From NCBI GenBank assembly GCA_934565425.1, contig CAKTHW010000089.1, positions 1 to 6,266 of the forward strand: 6,266 nt of DNA. The letters run 5' to 3'. Positions within the stretch are counted from its first letter, which is position 1, and every line of letters starts with the position of its first letter. Made by a program: the position numbers and the translations under genes. Shown here one piece after another: positions 1 to 5,637 of the stretch. The notes beneath the pieces were generated by a model. The model did no database searches. It saw only the letters and a program-made list of their open reading frames with translations, and was not told the DNA's origin. The stretch comes from an uncultured Oscillospiraceae bacterium (GTDB taxonomy: Bacteria; Bacillota; Clostridia; Oscillospirales; Oscillospiraceae).

Positions 1-220
1 CCGGCCAGCACTCGCTCTTGTCGGACTGGTTGTAGGCGTGGACGTTGCGATAGGTGTCCAGGTAGGCGAAGGTATTCCACTTGTTGGGCAGCTGGAACTC
101 TCTGGAGCACAGGGAAGCGCCCATTGCCTCTGCCTTTGCGCGAGCGGTCATCTCGTCGGAGCTGACGTAATCGGTGATACCAGGGTTTTCCGGCAGGACT
201 CTGAAGATAGTAACAGTCAT
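1..220 (-). CDS. Unrecognised protein, N-terminal part (runs off left edge)
   Basis: An open frame of 73 codons reads leftward from ATG (complement of 218-220) to the window edge without a stop. The start is supported by AAGGAG (complement of 230-235) nine bases upstream and by a near-consensus promoter about 40 bases further back. The visible protein begins MTVTIFRVLPENPG. It has no signal peptide or membrane segment, is mixed alpha/beta in character, and has an aromatic and polar stretch at residues 48-73 (WNTFAYLDTYRNVHAYNQ, then a KSECWP end). Cysteines lie at 38 and 71. Codon use is like that of the transporter genes, so it looks native. I do not recognise the family. The plus-strand reading over the same bases has no ribosome binding site and is a shadow. 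The gene is divergent from the ABC operon, so a functional link is possible but not shown. Confidence 0.72.
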   Translation of the reverse strand, partial: MTVTIFRVLPENPGITDYVSSDEMTARAKAEAMGASLCSREFQLPNKWNTFAYLDTYRNVHAYNQSDKSECWP

Positions 221-234
221 AATTGGTCTCTCCT

Positions 235-270
235 TTTGTTGTAGTGACTCTAGTGATATTATACAACAAA
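235..270. repeat. 9-bp inverted repeat over the leftward promoter, operator candidate
   Basis: TTTGTTGTA (235-243) and its exact complement TACAACAAA (262-270) are separated by 18 bases. The right arm covers part of the -10 box and the adjacent spacer. The left arm lies in the leader and touches the ribosome binding site. With a start near 251 the right arm is not transcribed, so this cannot be a hairpin in that leader; a DNA binding site is the more natural reading. TTTTGTTGTA (234-243) recurs exactly at 589-598 before the ABC operon. The repeat is seen directly; the operator role is inference. Confidence 0.45.
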
Positions 271-286
271 GGCAAGTGTCTGTCGA
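258..286 (-). promoter_or_regulatory. Sigma-A type promoter for the left-edge gene
   Basis: On the minus strand the -35 box is TCGACA (complement of 281-286, five of six consensus bases). A 17-base spacer follows, then a perfect -10 box TATAAT (complement of 258-263). Transcription would start near 251, giving a leader of about 30 bases before the ATG at 220 that contains the AAGGAG ribosome binding site. Box quality and spacing make this the clearest promoter in the window. Confidence 0.78.
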
Positions 287-334
287 GATAATTTCACAAA
301 AAATATAGAGAAGTTTTTTGCGATTTTGGCGGAA

Positions 335-404
335 GGGGGGTGGGTGTCCTTGTGGGAGGGAGGAAGGGGGGAGATGGGGGAAAAAATAAAAAATTGCAAA
401 AAAA
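335..404 (+). other. G-tract cluster (G-quadruplex candidate) followed by A tracts
   Basis: Six runs of three or more G lie on the plus strand at 335-340, 342-344, 354-356, 358-360, 366-371 and 376-380. The last four are joined by loops of 1, 5 and 4 bases, which satisfies the usual four-run quadruplex pattern with loops of 1-7. Bases 354-374 are an unbroken purine run. A tracts follow at 381-386, 388-393 and 398-404, which may bend the DNA. The cluster lies between the two outward-facing promoters, so neither predicted transcript includes it and any role would be at the DNA level. No gene is visible in this stretch. Confidence 0.6.
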
Positions 405-411
405 GTTCAAT

Positions 412-465
412 CCCCCGTTTTGTGACACTTTTCCCCGTTTTTCCGCTGTGAGGGGATTTAGGGGG
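412..465. repeat. CCCCGTTTT direct repeat with nested C/G dyads
   Basis: CCCCGTTTT occurs at 413-421 and again at 433-441, exactly 20 bases apart, which is about two helical turns. The second copy's CCCC (433-436) can pair with GGGG at 452-455, and CCCCC at 412-416 can pair with GGGGG at 461-465, giving two nested dyads. It lies upstream of the predicted rightward promoter. It could be a tandem protein-binding site or a by-product of the homopolymer-rich composition; the sequence does not decide between these. Confidence 0.4.
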
Positions 466-527
466 TAAAATTGTTAGTTTTTTAACGATCTTAAATTTTC
501 AGAGACGGGAAAGGAGGAAAAAAAGCC

Positions 528-556
528 TTGAATTTTGCAAAAGGGTGTGTTACAGT
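528..556 (+). promoter_or_regulatory. Possible promoter of the ABC operon
   Basis: TTGAAT (528-533) and TACAGT (551-556) are separated by 17 bases. Each matches four of six consensus bases, and TGT directly before the -10 box gives an extended -10. The spacer contains the perfect palindrome TTTTGCAAAA (533-542). A start near 563 would give a leader of about 75 bases. The boxes are weak, so the promoter may need an activator or lie elsewhere in this A/T-rich stretch. Confidence 0.35.
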
Positions 557-599
557 ACAACCGACAATTTAATAATGAGAGATGTTAATTTTGTTGTAA

Positions 600-622
600 C
601 ACCGTTTGAGAATACGACGGTG
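600..622 (+). promoter_or_regulatory. Leader hairpin just upstream of the binding-protein ribosome binding site
   Basis: CACCGT (600-605) pairs with ACGGTG (617-622) around an 11-base loop. The stem ends two bases before the ribosome binding site AAGGAG (625-630), which is itself eight bases before the ATG at 639. The stem is short, with six pairs of which four are G-C. Such a hairpin could tune mRNA stability or ribosome access, but it is too simple to call a riboswitch and no known riboswitch motif was seen. Confidence 0.3.
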
Positions 623-638
623 GTAAGGAGATCTGCAA

Positions 639-2192
639 ATGAAACGCATTCTTGCACTGCTCTTGGCAGTAACCTGCACGATGGGTACACTCTGCGCCTG
701 CGGAGGTGCCACTTCCGGTAGCGGCTCTGCTGCTAACGACGAAACTAGCTCTTTCACGAAGAACGATGCCCACGACAATTCCATCACGGTCGGCATCGCT
801 CAGGACCTGGATGAAAGTCTTGACCCCTACACCATCACGGCGGCAGGAACTAGAGAGGTCTTATTCAACGTTTACGAAGGCTTGGTCAAAGCGGACAGCA
901 CCGGCAATTTCAACCCTGCTGTCGCCAAGGACTACAAGGTGTCCGACGACAAGCTCACCTACACCTTCACCCTGCGGGACAATGTGAAGTTCCACAACGG
1001 TGCGGATGTGACCGTAGACGACATTCTCTATTCCTTTAAAACTTGCGCCGCTACCGCTGTGGAGACTTCCCTGGTAGAGGCGCTTTCTAATATGGAAAGC
1101 ATCAAAGCCTCCGACGATAACACCAGCCTGGTCATCAAGCTGAAGAAGCCGTCTGCGGAATTCTTGAGCTACCTGGCCTACGTGTATATCTCCCCCAAGG
1201 ACTACAAGGACGGCAAGACCCAGCCCATCGGCACCGGCCCCTTCAAGTTCGTCTCCCGCTCCGTTCAGGAGAACGTGGTGCTGGAGAAGAACGCAGATTA
1301 CTACGGCACCCCCGCTCAGGTGGACAAGGTGACCTATCAGATCTATGAAGACGAGACCGCCCGCACCGCAGCCCTGGACGCAGGCTCCATCGACATCTGC
1401 GCCCACCTGTCCGTGGACAACATCAAGGGTCTGAGCGATCAGTACAACGTGCTGGAAGGCACCATGAACCTGGTCCAGGCACTGTACCTGAACAACAAGT
1501 TCGAGCCCTTCTCCAACGAGAAGGTCCGTCAGGCACTGAGCTACGCGGTGGACGTGCAGTCCATCCTGGACCTGACCGAGGACGGTCACGGCACCAAGGT
1601 CGGTTCCGCTATGTATCCCGCTTTCACCAAGTACTTTGACGCATCCCTGAGCGACACCTACACCCACGACGTGGAGAAGGCAAAGGAACTGCTGAAGGAA
1701 GCAGGCTACGAGAACGGCTTTGAGTTCACCATCAAGGTGCCCTCCAACTACACCCCCCACGTGAAGACTGCCGAAGTCCTGGTGGAACAGCTGGCCGCTG
1801 TCGGCGTCACCGCCAAGATCCAGCAGGTGGACTGGTCCACCTGGCTCAGCGATGTCTACTCCGACCGGAACTATGAAGCAACCGTGGTCGGCTTCGACGC
1901 CGCTACCCTGACCGCTTCCGCAATGCTCCAGCGCTACACCAGCACCTCTGACAAGAATATGTTCAACTATTCCAACGCAGAGTTCGACAAGGTGTACGCA
2001 CAGGCCGACGCCGCCACCGACGACGCCGAAGCCACCAAGCTGTACAAGCAGTGCGAAAAGATCCTGGCCGATACCGCAGCCAACGTGTATATCCAGGACC
2101 TGGCGGAATTCGTGGCCATCAACAAGAACCTGGACGGTTATAACTTCTATCCCATGTACGTCATGGATATGTCCACCGTCCACTATAAGTAA
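639..2192 (+). CDS. ABC importer solute-binding lipoprotein, family 5 (peptide/nickel type)
   Basis: This is the 517-residue ligand-capturing lipoprotein of the importer encoded by the next four genes, anchored outside the membrane. Residues 1-20 form a lipoprotein signal with a positive start and hydrophobic core; lipobox LCAC puts the lipidated Cys at 21, followed by a G/S-rich linker. Family 5 hallmarks appear in order: LDPYTITAAGTREVLFNVYEGL (61-82, broken here for reading as LDPY... and VYEGL), TFTLRDNVKFHNG (109-121), IGTGPFKF (197-204), the YYG...VDKVTY strand region (221-233), NEKVRQALSYAVD (293-305) and AKELLKEAGY (348-357). The length is normal. The Dpp-like dipeptide motif near the second-lobe GW..D..DP position is not evident; the corresponding stretch appears to be VGFDAATLTASAML (417-430), so the ligand is uncertain. 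ATG 639 follows AAGGAG (625-630). Codons are more mixed in the first third (for example AGA at 72 and TTA at 75) than in the later, C/G-ending part. Confidence 0.93.
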   Translation: MKRILALLLAVTCTMGTLCACGGATSGSGSAANDETSSFTKNDAHDNSITVGIAQDLDESLDPYTITAAGTREVLFNVYEGLVKADSTGNFNPAVAKDYKVSDDKLTYTFTLRDNVKFHNGADVTVDDILYSFKTCAATAVETSLVEALSNMESIKASDDNTSLVIKLKKPSAEFLSYLAYVYISPKDYKDGKTQPIGTGPFKFVSRSVQENVVLEKNADYYGTPAQVDKVTYQIYEDETARTAALDAGSIDICAHLSVDNIKGLSDQYNVLEGTMNLVQALYLNNKFEPFSNEKVRQALSYAVDVQSILDLTEDGHGTKVGSAMYPAFTKYFDASLSDTYTHDVEKAKELLKEAGYENGFEFTIKVPSNYTPHVKTAEVLVEQLAAVGVTAKIQQVDWSTWLSDVYSDRNYEATVVGFDAATLTASAMLQRYTSTSDKNMFNYSNAEFDKVYAQADAATDDAEATKLYKQCEKILADTAANVYIQDLAEFVAINKNLDGYNFYPMYVMDMSTVHYK

Positions 2193-2239
2193 TGGCTGAG
2201 TCCTAAGAAATCTGTAATGCAAAGAAGGAAGGCGAGAAG

Positions 2240-3178
2240 ATGAAATACCTTTTGAAAAAAGTATTCACTCTCATTATTACATTGTTCATCGTTTCCCTTC
2301 TCGCCTTCCTAGCGTTCCAGGTCATCTCGGACCCGGCCACTGCTATGTTAGGCACCAGCGCCACCCCAGAATCCCTGGCCGCGCTGCGGGAGGAGATGGG
2401 ACTGAACCGCCCCATCCTCGTCCAATACGGAAGCTGGCTGGCCGGCTTCCTCCAGGGGGATTTTGGCACGTCCTACAGCTACCACATGCCGGTAGCGGAG
2501 ATGATCGCCCAAAAGCTCCCCATCACCGCCATGCTCACCCTGTTTTCCTTCCTCCTCATGATCCTGGTCTCCATCCCCTTGGGCATCTGGACGGCACGGA
2601 AGGAGGGAGGCGTCCTGGACCGGAGCCTGACGGTCATCAACCAGATCTTCATGTCCGTCCCGCCCTTCCTCTTGGGCGTGGCCTGTACCTACATCTTCGG
2701 CGTGGGGCTGCGCGTCTTTGTCCCCGGACAGTTCGTGTCCTATACCCAGTCCTGGCCGAAATTCCTGGTCTACCTCATCTTCCCGGCCATCTCCATCGGC
2801 ATCTCGCGTATCGCTATGACGGTGAAGATGCTCCGCGCGTCCATCTTGAACCAGATGGAGCGGGATTACGTCCGCACCGCCCGGAGCCGGGGGAGCACCA
2901 AAGACCGCATCCTGAAAAAACACGTCCTGCGCAACGCCATCATCCCGGTCATCACGTTCATCGCAACGTCCATGGCGGAGATCGTGGCCAGCAGCATCGT
3001 CATCGAGCAGGTCTTCGCCATCCCTGGCATCGGCGTCCTCCTGCTCTCGTCCATCAACAACCGTGACTTCCCGGTGGTGCAAGCCCTGGTGATGATCCTG
3101 GTCCTCTGGGTGGTTCTGGTGAACTTCCTGGCCGACCTGCTCTACCAGTACATGGATCCCCGCATTCGGTTAAGCTGA
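2240..3178 (+). CDS. ABC importer permease 1 (DppB/OppB/NikB-like)
   Basis: A 312-residue inner-membrane permease, the first half of the import channel. The family pattern is clear: an N-terminal helix (about 9-29), a large outer loop containing LGLNRP-like EEMGLNRP (51-58) and GDFGTSYSY (73-81), then five more hydrophobic segments near 95-118, 133-155, 175-198, 235-257 and 280-303. The cytoplasmic coupling (EAA) loop is DYVRTARSRG...HVLRNAIIP (209-236), the site that docks on the ATPases. FAIPGIGVLL (259-268) and the C-terminal YMDPRIRL are also typical. Length matches DppB, OppB or NikB (about 305-340). The start at ATG 2240 is backed by AGGAAGG (2226-2232) with a 7-base spacer; the ATG at 2217 is in another frame. 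It follows the binding protein after 47 bases, in which I see no strong hairpin. Confidence 0.94.
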   Translation: MKYLLKKVFTLIITLFIVSLLAFLAFQVISDPATAMLGTSATPESLAALREEMGLNRPILVQYGSWLAGFLQGDFGTSYSYHMPVAEMIAQKLPITAMLTLFSFLLMILVSIPLGIWTARKEGGVLDRSLTVINQIFMSVPPFLLGVACTYIFGVGLRVFVPGQFVSYTQSWPKFLVYLIFPAISIGISRIAMTVKMLRASILNQMERDYVRTARSRGSTKDRILKKHVLRNAIIPVITFIATSMAEIVASSIVIEQVFAIPGIGVLLLSSINNRDFPVVQALVMILVLWVVLVNFLADLLYQYMDPRIRLS

Positions 3179-3183
3179 GGAGG
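3178..3183 (+). promoter_or_regulatory. Ribosome binding site that decides the permease 2 start
   Basis: AGGAGG begins on the last base of the permease 1 stop codon. It lies only two bases before the ATG at 3186 but eight before the in-frame ATG at 3192, so 3192 is the likelier start. The overlap with the stop codon suggests coupled translation of the two permeases. Confidence 0.7.
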
Positions 3184-3191
3184 TCATGACA

Positions 3192-4022
3192 ATGAACGGC
3201 AATCGAAACAAGAAAACCACCAAAAAAGGCGGCAGCCGCAGCCGGTATCTCTGGATCGGCGGCGTCCTGTCCGGCTTCATGGTGCTGCTGATCTTAGTCA
3301 GCTTTTTCTGGACGCCCTACGGAACCACCGCCATGGACGCCTCCGTGAAATTCAGTCCCCCCACCCTCCAGCACATCATGGGCTGCGACAGCTACGGGCG
3401 GGACATCTTCTCCCGCATCCTGGAGGGTGCGGGCACCAGCTTCCTCATCGCCGTCTGCGTGGTGCTCATCGGCGTCATCGCCGGCACCCTCATCGGCGCC
3501 TTGACCGGCTACTTCGGAGGCTGGGCAGATGAGCTGCTCATGCGCATCTGCGACTCGGTCACCGCATTCCCCTCCATCCTGCTGGCTCTCGTAGTCGTGG
3601 CCGTGGTGGGAGGCAATAAGGTGACCATCACCTGGACTCTGGGCATCCTCTTCATCCCCAGCTTCGCCCGTATCGTGCGCGGGGAGTACGCCAAGGCCAG
3701 GGAACTGAACTACGTCAAAAGCGCCCGGTTGATGGGGGCAAAATCCTTCCGGATCATGTTCCGGCATATCCTGCCCAACGCAGTGCCGGTCCTGTTGCCT
3801 GCCGTCACCATCGGCTTCAATAACGCCGTGCTGGCCGAGGCCAGCATGAGCTACCTGGGTATCGGCGTCCAGCCCCCCGACGCAAGTCTGGGTCGGATGC
3901 TGGCGGAAGCTCAGGTGTACCTGAAAAACGCCCCCTGGTATGTGCTCTTTGTGGGGCTGACCATTGTGCTGCTCATCTTGGGCTTCTCCCTGTTGGGAGA
4001 GGGCTTGCAGCGGAAAAAGTAA
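3192..4022 (+). CDS. ABC importer permease 2 (DppC/OppC/NikC-like)
   Basis: A 276-residue permease that pairs with permease 1. The N-terminus is basic (NRNKKTTKKGGSRSR), followed by a membrane helix (about 20-40). The family motif H..G.D..GRD..SR is present at 61-75 as HIMGCDSYGRDIFSR, with Cys where Thr is usual. The EAA coupling loop is NYVKSARLMG...RHILPNAVP (173-199). EASMSYLGIGVQPPDASLG (216-234) is another family signature. Further hydrophobic segments lie near 82-105, 124-140, 147-160, 200-215 and 248-268. The protein ends at GEGLQRKK, shorter than the GDgLRDaLDPR tail common in DppC; the length is close to NikC (about 277). A start at 3186 would add two residues; 3192 is preferred on ribosome-site spacing. 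It starts 13 bases after permease 1 and ends 19 before ATPase 1. Confidence 0.93.
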   Translation: MNGNRNKKTTKKGGSRSRYLWIGGVLSGFMVLLILVSFFWTPYGTTAMDASVKFSPPTLQHIMGCDSYGRDIFSRILEGAGTSFLIAVCVVLIGVIAGTLIGALTGYFGGWADELLMRICDSVTAFPSILLALVVVAVVGGNKVTITWTLGILFIPSFARIVRGEYAKARELNYVKSARLMGAKSFRIMFRHILPNAVPVLLPAVTIGFNNAVLAEASMSYLGIGVQPPDASLGRMLAEAQVYLKNAPWYVLFVGLTIVLLILGFSLLGEGLQRKK

Positions 4023-4041
4023 GGGCAGGGAGGAACGCACT

Positions 4042-4833
4042 ATGCTGGAAGTCAAAGACCTGCGGGTTCATTTCCGCAGTGCCCCAGAGGGCAAGGACGC
4101 CGTGAAGGGCGTCAGCTTCTCTGTGGCAGATCAGGCCATCATCGGCCTGGTGGGCGAGTCGGGTTCCGGCAAATCGGTCACCGCCATGTCCATCTGCGGC
4201 CTGCTCCCAGAGGGAAAAGCGGACTGCTCCGGCAGCATCCTGCTGGACGGCCTGGACATTTTGAACTGCACCCCGGAAGAGCTGCGCTGCCGCCAGGGCA
4301 CTGACCTGGCCGTGGTGTTCCAGGAGCCCATGACCAGCCTGGACCCGGTCATGAAGATCGGCCCCCAGGTGGAGGAGTCCCTGTGCATCCACACCAAGCA
4401 GACCCCCCAGGAGCGCAAAGCGGCCGCCCTCGCCGCCATGGCGGAGGCAGAGCTGCCCGACCCGGAGGCCATCTACGATAAGTATCCCCACGAGCTGTCT
4501 GGCGGGATGCTCCAGCGGGTCATGATCGCCGCCGCTATCATCTCTCGTCCCAAGCTGCTGCTGGCTGACGAGCCCACCACCGCTCTGGATGTGACCATCC
4601 AGGCGCAGATTTTGCAGCTGCTGAAAAAGATCAATCGGGAGTACGGCACAGCGATCCTCTTTATCTCCCATAACCTCAACGTGGTACGGAAGCTCTGCTC
4701 TGAGATCCTGGTCATGCATAAAGGGATTATTGTAGAGCGGGGGAGTACGGAGGACATCTTCTTCCGTCCCAAGGAGGATTACACACAGCGGCTCATTGCC
4801 GCCATCCCCACCCGTACCCGCCGTCTGTACTGA
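4042..4833 (+). CDS. ABC importer ATPase 1 (DppD/NikD-like, compact)
   Basis: A 263-residue cytoplasmic ATPase, one of the pair driving import. Catalytic elements are all present: Walker A GESGSGKS (38-45), Q-loop Gln 94 in VVFQEP, signature ELSGGMLQR (151-159), Walker B LLLADEP (172-178, Glu 177), D-loop ALD (181-183) and switch His 210 in ISHN, where Asp commonly follows the His. SGGMLQR and GLLPEG resemble NikD as I recall it, but related forms occur in DppD. The protein stops soon after YTQRLIAAIPTRTRR (247-261) and lacks the roughly 60-residue Cys-containing oligopeptide-transporter tail of DppD/OppD (usually about 320-330 residues). The frame stays open 26 codons upstream into permease 2, but GGGAGG (4028-4033) seven to eight bases before ATG 4042, and homology at MLEVKDLRV, fix the start. 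Confidence 0.93.
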   Translation: MLEVKDLRVHFRSAPEGKDAVKGVSFSVADQAIIGLVGESGSGKSVTAMSICGLLPEGKADCSGSILLDGLDILNCTPEELRCRQGTDLAVVFQEPMTSLDPVMKIGPQVEESLCIHTKQTPQERKAAALAAMAEAELPDPEAIYDKYPHELSGGMLQRVMIAAAIISRPKLLLADEPTTALDVTIQAQILQLLKKINREYGTAILFISHNLNVVRKLCSEILVMHKGIIVERGSTEDIFFRPKEDYTQRLIAAIPTRTRRLY

Positions 4834-4854
4834 CCCTGAAAGGACTGTTGGCCC

Positions 4855-5592
4855 ATGACTGACCAGCCTGTTTTGGAAGTGCGTCATTTGAATACCTGGT
4901 ATCGCCAGAACGGCAACCGCCTGTTTGGGCAGAAGCGCAAACAGGTGCTCCGGGACGTGTCCTTCACCATCCACGAAGGGGAGGTGTTGGGTCTGGTGGG
5001 CGAGTCCGGCTCCGGCAAATCCACTTTGGCCAAGGCCATTTTGGGGATGCTGGATCAGTACGAAGGGGAGATCATCCACCACAGCAAGCGCCCCCAGATG
5101 GTCTTCCAAGACCCCTACAGCGCCCTGAACCCCTCCCGCAGTGTCCGTTGGATTCTGGAGGAACCGTTGAAGATTTACGGCAAATATGACGCCGCCGAGC
5201 GCCGTCGCCGAGTCATCGAAATGCTGGAACGGGTCGGCCTGGGGGAGGAATATCTGGAACGCAAGCCCGGTCAGCTCTCCGGCGGCCAGCGCCAGCGCAT
5301 CTGTATCGCCTCTGCCCTCATCGTCCAGCCTCGGCTGGTCATCGCCGACGAAGCGGTGTCTGCTCTGGACGTGACCATTCAGGCACAGATCTTGCGCCTG
5401 CTGGTGGACTTGAAAAAGGAGCTGAACCTGAGCTACCTGTTCATCTCCCACGACCTGAACGTGGTCTACCAAATCTGCGACCGGGCCATCGTCATGAAAA
5501 AGGGCGAGATCGTGGAGCAGGGGGACGTGGACACCCTCTTCGACCACCCTCAGCACCCGTACACCAAGCAGCTCTTGGAGGCGGCAGAGTAA
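4855..5592 (+). CDS. ABC importer ATPase 2 (DppF/NikE-like, compact)
   Basis: A 245-residue ATPase, the second engine subunit. Motifs: Walker [10 protein letters not shown] (49-57), Q-loop Gln 85 in MVFQDP, signature QLSGGQRQR (140-148), Walker B LVIADE (161-166), D-loop SALD (169-172) and switch His 199 in [12 protein letters not shown] has Ala after the catalytic Glu where DppF/OppF usually have Pro; NikE, from memory, also has Ala there. Only about 29 residues separate Walker A from the Q-loop, fewer than usual, so the intervening antiparallel strands are trimmed ([11 protein letters not shown]). The protein ends at [12 protein letters not shown] without the C-terminal extension of DppF. 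Start ATG 4855 follows AAAGGA (4839-4844) with a 10-base spacer, 21 bases after ATPase 1. This is the last gene of the operon, followed directly by a terminator. Confidence 0.93.
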   Translation: MTDQPVLEVRHLNTWYRQNGNRLFGQKRKQVLRDVSFTIHEGEVLGLVGESGSGKSTLAKAILGMLDQYEGEIIHHSKRPQMVFQDPYSALNPSRSVRWILEEPLKIYGKYDAAERRRRVIEMLERVGLGEEYLERKPGQLSGGQRQRICIASALIVQPRLVIADEAVSALDVTIQAQILRLLVDLKKELNLSYLFISHDLNVVYQICDRAIVMKKGEIVEQGDVDTLFDHPQHPYTKQLLEAAE

Positions 5593-5603
5593 AACACGCA
5601 AAT

Positions 5604-5634
5604 AAAACCACCGTTGAAAGCAACGGTGGTTTTT
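5604..5634. terminator. Bidirectional intrinsic terminator between convergent genes
   Basis: AAAACCACCGTTG (5604-5616) pairs perfectly with CAACGGTGGTTTT (5621-5633) around the loop AAAG. Nine core pairs plus four A-T pairs are followed by a T run (5630-5634). It begins 12 bases after the ABC operon stop. On the minus strand the same hairpin is followed by TTTTATTT (complement of 5600-5607) and lies four bases beyond the stop of the EamA gene, so it can serve both genes. Confidence 0.9.
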
Positions 5635-5637
5635 CTG

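Noticed and set aside
38..244. A 68-codon plus-strand frame at the left edge
   Set aside because: It overlaps the minus-strand gene, has no ribosome binding site, and its end runs through the minus-strand gene's start, ribosome site and leader.
419..432. TGTGACA as a CRP/FNR-type operator
   Set aside because: Only one half-site is present; no symmetric TCACA partner lies at the required distance.
547..602. GTGTTACA/TGTAACAC inverted repeat as a leader hairpin
   Set aside because: The left arm overlaps the predicted -10 box, so it would not be transcribed from that promoter, and the arms are 40 bases apart. It remains only a weak operator possibility.
861..2222. A 453-codon open frame on the minus strand opposite the binding-protein gene
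   Set aside because: Same cause: codon bias on the plus strand removes stops on the opposite strand. The product is a Val/Gly/His-rich sequence without family features.
2193..2239. A stem-loop between binding-protein and permease genes for differential expression
   Set aside because: I looked for one because it is common in such operons, but found no convincing pairing in these 47 bases.
3964..4041. An upstream ATG giving ATPase 1 a 26-residue N-terminal extension inside permease 2
   Set aside because: There is no ribosome site, the extension is Cys/Ser-rich and unlike the family, and a good ribosome site precedes ATG 4042.
3973..5601. A 542-codon open frame on the minus strand opposite both ATPase genes
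   Set aside because: It mirrors the C/G-ending codon bias of the real genes. Its translation is low-complexity and rich in Leu, His, Gly, Asp and Val, with no recognisable domain or ribosome site, while the plus strand carries every ABC ATPase motif.
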